16,732 nucleotides of DNA from RBG-16-66-20 sp035517595 (GTDB lineage: Bacteria > Pseudomonadota > Gammaproteobacteria > Burkholderiales > SG8-39): assembly GCA_035517595.1 (NCBI GenBank), contig DATIYN010000149.1, positions 1 through 16,732 of the forward strand, in the 5' to 3' direction. Made by a program: the position numbers and the translations under genes. Below the pieces are notes generated by a model. The model did not search any database. It saw only the letters and a program-made list of their open reading frames with translations, and had not been told where the DNA came from. Positions 9,497 to 16,732 of this stretch are shown here, one piece after another; the stretch's first letter is position 1; each line of letters starts with the position of its first letter.

Positions 9497-10840
9497 ATGG
9501 GCAAGCGCATTCATGACAGGGGCCGCCGCGAGGCGCTCAAGGCCGGCGCGACGCTGGCGGCGGCGGGCATGGCGCCCGCACTGTTCGGCCGCAGCGCCTG
9601 GGCCGCGGACCAGCCTCCGATCGGCACCTGGCCCGCCGGCGTGCAGGGCAAGGAGGTGTTCATCGGCGTCGCGGTGCCGCGCACCGGCACCTATGCGGAG
9701 CAGGGCGAGGACGAGCTCAAAGGCTGGCAGCTGGCGGTCGAGCACCTCAATTCCGGCCACCCGCTGATGAAGCGCATCTCGACCAAGACCACGAAAGGCG
9801 TCCAGGGCAAGGAAGTGAAGCTGGTGGTCGCCGACTCCGGCGCAAAGCCCAACGACGCGGTGCAGGCCGAGCAGCGCTTCATCACGGAGAACAAGGTCAT
9901 GCTGATGACCGGCTCCACCTCGAGTGCGGTCGCGGTGGCGCTGAACAAGCTCGCGCAGCGCGAGAAGGTGCTCTACACCGCGGGCATCTCCGGCTCCAAC
10001 GACACGACTGGAAAGGACTGCGTGCGCTACGGCTTCCGCCAGTGCTTCTACGGCGAGACCGCGGCGAACGCGATCGGGCCGGTGCTGCTCAAGGCCTACG
10101 GCAAGGACAAGAAGGCGGCCTTCATGACGCCGGACTATACCTACGGCCACACCGTGACCAAGTCGATGAGCGAGTACCTCAAGGAGCACGGCGGCTGGAC
10201 CATGGTCACGAACCAGGTTTCTCCGCTCGGCGCGACGGACTTCAGCTCGTACCTCACCAACATCGCGAACTCCGGCGCCGAGGTCCTGCTGAACGTCAAC
10301 TGGGGACGCGACGCAGTCCTGTCGACGCAGCAGGCGAAGCAGTTCAACATCATTCCGAAGATGAAGCTCGTCATCCCCTACCAGATCCCGTTCCTCGCCA
10401 AGAACACCGGCGCCGAGCTGACCGAGGGCGTCTATGCGGCGACCGATTTCTGGTGGACGCTCGAGGACAAGTTCCCGCTCGCCAAGATGTTCGTCGAGGA
10501 GTTCCGCAAGAAGTACGGCTACTACCCGGAATGGGGCGCCGAGAACGCCTACATGTCCTTCGCCATGTGGGCCGACGCGGTGGAGCACGCCGGCACGTTC
10601 TATCCGCCGGACGTCATCAAGTCCTACGAGGCCGGCCGCAAGCTCCAGTCGATGGTGGGCGAGGTCTACGTTCGCAAGGAAGACCATCAGCTCGTGCGCC
10701 CGGTCATCATCGTGCGCGGCAAGGCGCCGAATGCGATGCGCGACAAGGAGGACTTCTGGGAAGTCACCGAAGTCGTCCCCGGCGCGCCGCTCATGCAGAA
10801 GCCGGACGCGTTCGGCTGCAAGCCCGGCGACTACACCTGA
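9497..10840 (+). CDS. Liv-type ABC importer, Tat-exported periplasmic substrate-binding protein
   Basis: A 447-aa Peripla_BP_6/LivK-type solute-binding protein that captures substrate in the periplasm for the LivH/LivM permease. The N-terminus has a twin-arginine motif GRREALKAGA (R10-R11), a hydrophobic stretch to about 30 and a cleavage site after SAWA (about 36), indicating export of the folded protein through Tat. The mature region opens with IGVAVPRTGTYAEQG and has typical type I binding-fold elements (LMTGSTSSAVAVALNKLAQ, MTPDYTYGHTVTKSM, WGAENAYMSFAMWADAV). At 447 aa it is somewhat longer than E. coli LivK. A strong purine-rich site precedes ATG 9497. Such proteins bind branched-chain amino acids, but many relatives bind amides, urea or aromatic acids, so the ligand is left open. 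It is the first gene of the importer operon. Confidence 0.92.
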   Translation: MGKRIHDRGRREALKAGATLAAAGMAPALFGRSAWAADQPPIGTWPAGVQGKEVFIGVAVPRTGTYAEQGEDELKGWQLAVEHLNSGHPLMKRISTKTTKGVQGKEVKLVVADSGAKPNDAVQAEQRFITENKVMLMTGSTSSAVAVALNKLAQREKVLYTAGISGSNDTTGKDCVRYGFRQCFYGETAANAIGPVLLKAYGKDKKAAFMTPDYTYGHTVTKSMSEYLKEHGGWTMVTNQVSPLGATDFSSYLTNIANSGAEVLLNVNWGRDAVLSTQQAKQFNIIPKMKLVIPYQIPFLAKNTGAELTEGVYAATDFWWTLEDKFPLAKMFVEEFRKKYGYYPEWGAENAYMSFAMWADAVEHAGTFYPPDVIKSYEAGRKLQSMVGEVYVRKEDHQLVRPVIIVRGKAPNAMRDKEDFWEVTEVVPGAPLMQKPDAFGCKPGDYT

Positions 10841-10853
10841 GCGACGGCCATCG

Positions 10854-10887
10854 ACGTCGTCCCCGCGGCCGCGGGGACGACGTTTTT
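10854..10887 (+). terminator. Intrinsic-terminator-like palindrome between binding-protein gene and livH
   Basis: A perfect 30-bp palindrome (10854-10883) with centre CCGCGGCCGCGG gives a stem of 13 bp closed by GGCC, and is followed by five T residues (10883-10887). It has the form of a Rho-independent terminator. It begins 14 nt after the binding-protein stop and ends 3 nt before the livH GTG start, so it probably acts as a partial terminator or 3' stabiliser that yields much more binding protein than permease. Its GTCGTCCCCGCG arm also resembles REP-type palindromes dispersed in some betaproteobacteria, so a repeat origin is possible. Confidence 0.8.
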
Positions 10888-10889
10888 GC

Positions 10890-11765
10890 GTGATCACCTG
10901 GACTAACTTCGGTTCGCAGCTGTTCAACGGCCTCGCGCTCGGGGCGCTGCTCGCGCTCATCGCGTCGGGCCTCACGATCATCTACGGCACGCTCGGCGTG
11001 CTGAATCTCGCGCACGGCGCGATGTTCATGCTGGGCGGCTATGCCGGCTACGCTGCCTACCAGGCGAGCGGCTCGTTCCTCGTCGCGGTGATCGCCGGCA
11101 CCCTCGCGCTTGGCGCGCTCGGCCTGGTGATGGAGCGCGCCGTCATCCGCTACTTCTACGCCCGGCCGCACGAGGACCAGCTGCTCGTCACCTTCGGCCT
11201 CGCGATCGTCTTCGTCGAGGCGGTCCGATGGTACTTCTCCAGCGCTTCGAAGACCCTGCAGACGCCGTCGATCTTCTCTGGCATCACCAATCTCGGCTTC
11301 ATGTTCTACCCCACCTACCGGCTCGCCGTGGTCGGCATCTGCGCCGTGGCGCTGTTGGCCCTGTTCTTCGTGCTGTACCGGACCCGGCTGGGCCTGATCG
11401 TGCGCGCCGGCATCGAGGACGCGGCGATGGTCGATTCGCTCGGCATCAACGTCGACCGCGTCTTCATGGTGGTGTTCGGCATCGGCGCGATGGCGGCGGG
11501 ATTCGCCGGCATCGTCAACGCGCCGATCGTCTCGCTCACCCCGGAGGTCGGCGAGCAGATCCTCGTGCAGACCTTCGTGGTCGTCGTCATCGGCGGCGTG
11601 GGCTCCTTTCCCGGCGCGGTGCTCGGCGGGCTGATCTCGGGCGAAATCATCAGCCTCACGTCGATGGTGAATCCCGGCTACGCGTACGTGATGCTCTTCG
11701 CCGCCATGGCGCTCGTGCTCATGGTGCGCCCGCGCGGCCTGCTCGGCGCCAAGGGACGCGAATGA
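10890..11765 (+). CDS. livH: Liv-type ABC importer, permease LivH
   Basis: A 291-aa inner-membrane permease of normal length with about eight hydrophobic segments. Family motifs are YGTLGVLNLAHGAMFMLGGY (32-51), the cytoplasmic coupling segment RAGIEDAAMVDSLGIN (172-187) that contacts the ATPases, and the C-terminal VRPRGLLG (279-286). The start is GTG 10890; no ATG is available before the first membrane helix. No free Shine-Dalgarno is visible: the only G-rich candidate (10873-10877) lies inside the 3' arm of the upstream hairpin. Translation may thus depend on hairpin melting or coupling. With LivM it forms the translocation channel for the substrate delivered by the binding protein. Its stop overlaps the ATG of an 8-codon reading frame. 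Confidence 0.95.
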   Translation: MITWTNFGSQLFNGLALGALLALIASGLTIIYGTLGVLNLAHGAMFMLGGYAGYAAYQASGSFLVAVIAGTLALGALGLVMERAVIRYFYARPHEDQLLVTFGLAIVFVEAVRWYFSSASKTLQTPSIFSGITNLGFMFYPTYRLAVVGICAVALLALFFVLYRTRLGLIVRAGIEDAAMVDSLGINVDRVFMVVFGIGAMAAGFAGIVNAPIVSLTPEVGEQILVQTFVVVVIGGVGSFPGAVLGGLISGEIISLTSMVNPGYAYVMLFAAMALVLMVRPRGLLGAKGRE

Positions 11766-11788
11766 GCGCCGCGCGCACGGCGCGATGA
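11762..11788 (+). CDS. Possible 8-codon minicistron coupling livH to livMG
   Basis: ATG 11762 overlaps the livH stop as ATGA and is preceded by AAGGGA (11751-11756) at a 5-nt distance. The frame encodes MSAARTAR and stops at TGA 11786-11788, which overlaps the livMG start, again as ATGA. livMG itself has no visible Shine-Dalgarno, so ribosomes ending this short frame could reinitiate on livMG. The peptide itself is unlikely to have a function. It may alternatively be a fossil of a former livM start left by a frameshift. Confidence 0.4.
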   Translation: MSAARTAR

Positions 11789-13638
11789 ACGCCGACCGCC
11801 TCTACGGCGCTCAGCGCCCGTTCGTCGTCGAGCTCGTGCTGGCGGCCGCGCTCGTCGCCGCACCCTTCGTGCTGGACTTCTTCGACGCGGCGCCGAACAC
11901 CGTCAACCGGATCCTGGTCTGGGGGCTGTTCGGCATCGGCTTCGACATCCTGTTCGGCTACACCGGGCTCCTGTCGTTCGGACAGTCGGCGCTCTACGGC
12001 ACCGGCGGCATGGTCGCCGCCTACCTGCTGACGCAAGCCGGATTCCCGCACGTGACGCTCGCCATCGTCATCGGCATGGTCGCCGCGGCGGTAGTCGGCT
12101 ACCTCGTCGGCCTGGTCGCCCTGCGGCGCACCGGCATCTACTTCGCCATGATCACGGTGGCGATCGCCGAGGTGTTCTATTTCGCCGAGTTCAACCCGCT
12201 CTCGGAATGGACCGGCGGCGAAAACGGCCTTCCGGGCGTGCCGACGCCGAAATTCGACCTCGGCTTCACGCAGATGCACTTCTCGACGGGGTGGTCGCTC
12301 TACCCCTACCTCGCATTCTGGTACTTCGCCGGCATCGTGCTCGCCCTGCGCATCGTGCGCTCGCCCGTGGGTGCCGTGTTCCGCGCCATCCGCGAGAACC
12401 CCCTGCGCGCGGCGGCCGTCGGCCACAACATCCACGCCTACAAGCTCGCCGCCTTCGTCATCGCCGCCGCCTATGCCGGCTTCGCGGGCGGGCTGCTCGG
12501 CGTGCTACAGGCCTTCATGCCGCCCGATGCGTTCACTTTCGAGACGTCCGGCCAGCTGGTCATGCAGACGGCAATCGGCGGCCGCGGTACGCTGTTCGGG
12601 CCTCTCCTCGGGGCTTCGGTCTGGCTCTTCCTCCAGGACTTCCTCCAGGGGGCGCTCAAGCTCGGCGCGACCTGGAAGCTCGCGCTCGGGCTGGTGTTCG
12701 TGCTCCTCGTCTGCTTCCTGCGCCAGGGCATCATCGGCGGCCTGCGCGATCTTCTCCACGTCGCGCGCCGCCGTAGCAAAGCTCGCGCCGCCGAGGCCGG
12801 TCGCGCGCCCGCGCCCGCGCCCGCCGCGCCCGCGCCGCCACCGCCGGCCGCGCGCCGGCCGGTACCCTCGGCGGGCCCGATCCTGGAAGCAAGGGCGCTC
12901 AGCAAGCGCTATGGCGGCCTGGTCGCGAACGCGGACATCAATTTCACGGTCGATCACGGCGAGGTGCGCGGCATCATCGGCCCGAACGGGGCGGGCAAAT
13001 CGACGTTCTTCAAGATGCTGACCTGCGAGGTGCCGCCGACCTCCGGGCGCATCCTGTTCGAAGGGCGCGACATCACCGGGATGAGCGTGACCGACGTCTG
13101 CCAGCTCGGCCTCACCAAGAGCTACCAGGTGAACGAGCTGTTCAACAAGCTGACGGTGCGGGAGAACGTCACCGTCGCGGCGCTCGCCGAGCTGCGCGGC
13201 AAATTCCGGCTCGACCTGTTCCGGCGGCTGGAGCGCATCGCCGGCCTGCGCGAGCAGGTCGAGAGCACGCTCGGGCTCGTCGGCCTGACGGGCCGCCTGG
13301 ACACGCCCGTCTCCGAGCTCGCCTACGGGGAGAAGCGGCGGCTCGAGGTGGCGCTCGCCCTCGCCGCCTCGCCCAGCCTGCTGCTCCTCGACGAACCGCT
13401 CGCCGGCATGAGCCCCCTGGAGCGCGCCGAAACCGTCAAGCTGCTGCGCTCCATCGCCAAGGGCCGTACCATGGTGATCATCGATCACGACATGGACTCG
13501 CTCTTCGAGCTCGCCGAGCGCGTCACGGTCCTCCAGGAAGGCCGGGTGCTCGTCGAAGGCACGCCCGAGGAGATCAAGGCCGACCAGCGCGTGCAGGACG
13601 CGTATCTCGGCGGCATCCACGAGGAGGCCGCGGCATGA
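11785..13638 (+). CDS. LivM-LivG fusion: ABC importer permease joined to ATPase
   Basis: A 617-aa protein joining two usually separate subunits. Residues 1-325 are the LivM permease, with about nine hydrophobic segments, GLLSFGQSALYGTGG (61-75) and the coupling segment IRENPLRAAAVGHN (202-215). Residues 326-365 are a basic and then Ala/Pro-rich linker. Residues 366-617 are the LivG ATPase: Walker A GPNGAGKST (399-407), Q-loop Q448, signature AYGEKRRLE (513-521), Walker B LLLLDEP (532-538) and H-loop H568 in IDHDMDSLF. All catalytic residues are intact, so the fusion should be active, pairing with LivH and LivF. ATG 11785 overlaps the stop of an 8-codon frame; no Shine-Dalgarno is visible. Similar fusions exist in proteobacteria, so this is unusual but not unique. 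Confidence 0.95.
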   Translation: MNADRLYGAQRPFVVELVLAAALVAAPFVLDFFDAAPNTVNRILVWGLFGIGFDILFGYTGLLSFGQSALYGTGGMVAAYLLTQAGFPHVTLAIVIGMVAAAVVGYLVGLVALRRTGIYFAMITVAIAEVFYFAEFNPLSEWTGGENGLPGVPTPKFDLGFTQMHFSTGWSLYPYLAFWYFAGIVLALRIVRSPVGAVFRAIRENPLRAAAVGHNIHAYKLAAFVIAAAYAGFAGGLLGVLQAFMPPDAFTFETSGQLVMQTAIGGRGTLFGPLLGASVWLFLQDFLQGALKLGATWKLALGLVFVLLVCFLRQGIIGGLRDLLHVARRRSKARAAEAGRAPAPAPAAPAPPPPAARRPVPSAGPILEARALSKRYGGLVANADINFTVDHGEVRGIIGPNGAGKSTFFKMLTCEVPPTSGRILFEGRDITGMSVTDVCQLGLTKSYQVNELFNKLTVRENVTVAALAELRGKFRLDLFRRLERIAGLREQVESTLGLVGLTGRLDTPVSELAYGEKRRLEVALALAASPSLLLLDEPLAGMSPLERAETVKLLRSIAKGRTMVIIDHDMDSLFELAERVTVLQEGRVLVEGTPEEIKADQRVQDAYLGGIHEEAAA

Positions 13639-14339
13639 GCCTTCTCGAGGTGAAGGACCTCAACAGCTACTATGGCGACTCGCACATCCTCTTCGACGTC
13701 TCCCTGCGCGTGGAGAAGAACGAGGTGGTCGCGCTCCTCGGCCGCAACGGCGCGGGAAAGAGCACGACGCTGAAGAGCCTGATGGGCGTGGTCACGCCGC
13801 GCGCCGGCTCGGTGCGCCTCGACGGCGAGGAACTCGCAGGCGAGAGGAGCCACGCCATCGCGCGCGCCGGCATGCAGCTCGTGCACGAGGAGCGGCGCAT
13901 CTTCGGCAGCCTGGATGTGGAGGAAAACATCGTCCTCGCCGGCCTCACCGCGCCCAAGGAGCGGCGCTGGCCGCTCGAACGCATCTACGAGATGTTCCCG
14001 CGCCTCTTGGAGCGGCGCAGGAGCCGCGGCACGGATCTGTCCGGCGGAGAGCAGCAGATGCTTGCCATCGCGCGCGCCCTGGTGCGCGACCCGAAAATCG
14101 TCCTGCTCGACGAGCCGTTCGAGGGCCTCGCGCCGATCATCGTGCGGGAGCTCGTGCGCGTGTGCCGCGAGCTGGCCCGCGCCGGCCAGACCATCGTGCT
14201 CGTCGAGCAGAACCTCGCGGCGACGCTCGCGCTCGCGCAGCGCGTCTATATCCTCAACAACGGCCACATCGCGCACGAGGGCCCGGCGCAGGACATCCGC
14301 GCGCAGCCCGAGCTGCTGCAGCGCTACCTCGCGGTGTGA
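13635..14339 (+). CDS. livF: Liv-type ABC importer, ATPase LivF
   Basis: A 234-aa cytoplasmic ATPase of normal length that pairs with the LivG domain to power import. Motifs: Walker A GRNGAGKST (36-44), LSGGEQQ signature (135-141), Walker B IVLLDEP (155-161) followed by FEGLAP, typical of LivF. The switch position reads VEQN (190-193) rather than a histidine, as is usual in this family. The start ATG overlaps the livMG stop as ATGA, with a strong Shine-Dalgarno GAGGAGG (13621-13627) 7 nt upstream, so it is both coupled and independently well initiated. It is the last gene of the operon and converges with the MFS gene after 17 bp; a weak hairpin (14339-14345 with 14361-14367, no T-run) spans the junction. 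Confidence 0.96.
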   Translation: MSLLEVKDLNSYYGDSHILFDVSLRVEKNEVVALLGRNGAGKSTTLKSLMGVVTPRAGSVRLDGEELAGERSHAIARAGMQLVHEERRIFGSLDVEENIVLAGLTAPKERRWPLERIYEMFPRLLERRRSRGTDLSGGEQQMLAIARALVRDPKIVLLDEPFEGLAPIIVRELVRVCRELARAGQTIVLVEQNLAATLALAQRVYILNNGHIAHEGPAQDIRAQPELLQRYLAV

Positions 14340-14356
14340 GCGCCGGGCGCCGCGCG

Positions 14357-15606
14357 TCAGCGGCGCTGCGGGTCGCGATGCAGGCGCCAGGTCGCGAGCG
14401 GCCCGAGCAGGCCGCCCAGCCCGAGCGTGGTCCAGGCGACTCCCCACGCGAACGCATCGCTGGAGGTCCTGCCGCCGCCGAAGAAGTCGAGCGCCCAGCC
14501 GAACACGACCGGGCTCACGACGCCGGTGCCGAAGCCGACCACCGAGCGGACCGCGTAGGCCGCGCCGAGGATGTGCGGCGGCACGCTCTCGGCGATCACC
14601 GTCGAGTGCACGGAGGAATCGGCGATCGCCGAGAAGTTGTGCAGGCAGGCCACCGCGACGAGCAGCGCCACGGGCAGGGCGATCAGCCAGCCGATCGAGA
14701 ACGAGACCGCGAGGCTCACGCTCGACCAGAGCAGGATCGTCGGCGTGCGCCCCCAGCGGTCGGCCATGACGCCGCCCGCGATCGAGCCGCCGATGTTCGC
14801 CACGTAGGTGAGCGCCGAAAGCGACACGCCGAGCGCCGCCGCCTGCGCCGGCGCCGTGCCGCTCGCGGTGAGCGCCGCGGTCAGGAACGCCGGCATCCAC
14901 GCCCAGAGCCCGAGCAGCTCCCAGCTGTGGAACGTGTAGCCCCAGACCGAGAGCATTCCCCTCCGGTTGCGGAGCACCGCGGGGATCGACGCCGCGAGCG
15001 TGTGCCCGGCGGGACGCGGGTGCACGATATTCGGCGTCGCGCGCAGCGCTGCCAGCGCGAGCAGCCACGACGCGAGCGGCATTGCCGCGATGACCCCGAG
15101 CGCCTCGCGCCAGCCCGCGCGGGCGACCACCAGGCCGGCGGCGCCGAGCGCGAGCGCGTAGCCGGCGCTCGAGGCCGCGATCATCAGGCCCATCGCGCGC
15201 CCGCGCCGCTCGCGCGCGACGTGCTCGTTGACCATCGCGAGCACGGGTGTGTAGTAGCCGCCCTGGGTCAGGCCGGTGAGCGCGTGCAGCCAGAGCGCCG
15301 ACCAGAAGCCGTCGACGAACAGCACGAATGCGATCGGGCTCAGGAAGCCGGCGACGCCGGCGGCCAGGCAGGCGCGCTTGGCGCCGAAGTGGTCGGCGAC
15401 GAAGCCGACGAAGAACAGCGAGGCGAGGTAGCCGAGGTGGAACGCGCCCTGGATCATGCCGGCGTCGCGCGCCGACAGCCCCCAGTCCTCGCGCACCAGC
15501 GGCAGCACCGCCGAATAGGCGACGAACCAGGCCGCGGACAGCACGCGGCTCGCGCACATGGCCGCCAGCCAGGCGGACGACCCGGGCGCGAAGCCGGCGG
15601 CGACTC

Positions 15607-15610
<4 letters not shown>
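14357..15610 (-). CDS. MFS transporter translationally coupled to amrS
   Basis: A 417-aa major facilitator protein with about twelve hydrophobic segments in two halves. Motif A is seen in both halves: VGFVADHFGAKR (68-79) and GGVMADRWGRTP (279-290). A short N-terminal tail precedes helix 1. The start was set at GTG 15610-15608, because it overlaps the amrS stop as GTGA and gives a full-length MFS; reading further upstream runs into the amrS gene in another frame. No Shine-Dalgarno is seen, so coupling to amrS is likely. The first half also carries LTGLTQGGYYTPVLAMVNEHV (111-131), typical of metabolite/anion MFS subfamilies. Substrate is unknown. Tight linkage to an AmmeMemoRadiSam enzyme suggests a related metabolite, which is inference only. 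Confidence 0.88.
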
Positions 15611-16694
<1,084 letters not shown>

Positions 16695-16698
<4 letters not shown>

Positions 16699-16732
16699 GT
16701 GAACTTCGCCACCCGGTAGCGCCAGAGCCTGC
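16695..16732 (-). CDS. 3' end of a gene upstream of amrS (possibly AMMECR1-domain AmmeMemoRadiSam protein A)
   Basis: The minus strand has an open frame ending RLWRYRVAKFT and TGA (16697-16695), which overlaps the amrS GTG as GTGA. Only about a dozen codons are inside the window, so the sequence cannot identify the family. The tight coupling to amrS and the common genomic pairing of AMMECR1-domain and radical SAM genes suggest the AmmeMemoRadiSam protein A partner. That the frame is coding is itself an inference from the overlap. Confidence 0.4.

Noticed and set aside
9281..10981. 566-codon minus-strand open frame over the binding-protein gene
   Set aside because: It is antisense to a clear Tat-exported binding protein with a strong ribosome binding site and shows only shadow-type composition.

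Overview
The window is high-GC, densely coded chromosomal DNA that looks like the genome of a betaproteobacterium, possibly Burkholderiales. The AlaS, RecA and RecX sequences, the short intergenic gaps, the Tat-exported Liv-type binding protein and the AmmeMemoRadiSam enzyme all fit that reading. The genus cannot be told from sequence alone. I see no insertion sequences, phage genes, CRISPR arrays, tRNA or rRNA genes. Apart from the two cut genes at the edges, all genes look intact.

Left part (1-1295): the 5' end of a PaaI-like hotdog thioesterase (minus) diverges from a stand-alone AAA+ ATPase (plus). The 142-bp gap between them holds a palindrome. Next come two minus-strand blocks. The first (1324-5831) is a multi-pass membrane protein resembling TMTC/GT-C glycosyltransferases with C-terminal TPRs, followed 20 bp later by alaS. 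The second (5911-7797) is recA-recX plus a 112-aa protein with a SANT/Myb-like C-terminus. recA has a convincing sigma70 promoter with a LexA box over the start point, so all three genes probably belong to the SOS response.

Middle (7934-14339): a 3-hydroxyisobutyrate dehydrogenase-family oxidoreductase (plus) converges on a MarR regulator (minus), and their stop codons share a CTAG. The MarR gene diverges from a five-component Liv/HAAT-type ABC importer encoded by four genes: a Tat-exported binding protein, LivH, a LivM-LivG fusion and LivF. This operon has three notable control features. A 30-bp palindrome with a T-run lies between the binding protein and livH and reaches almost to the livH start. 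An 8-codon minicistron is linked by ATGA overlaps to both livH and livMG. A third ATGA overlap joins livMG to livF. The MarR protein is the obvious candidate regulator; the substrate cannot be read from sequence.

Right part (14357-16732, minus): an MFS transporter is start-stop coupled (GTGA) to AmrS, the radical SAM enzyme of the AmmeMemoRadiSam system. AmrS is itself GTGA-coupled to the last codons of another gene that runs off the window, plausibly the AMMECR1-domain partner. This cassette of unknown physiological role, with a tightly coupled transporter, is one of the least understood parts of the window. The others are the SOS-linked SANT-like protein and the TMTC-like membrane protein.
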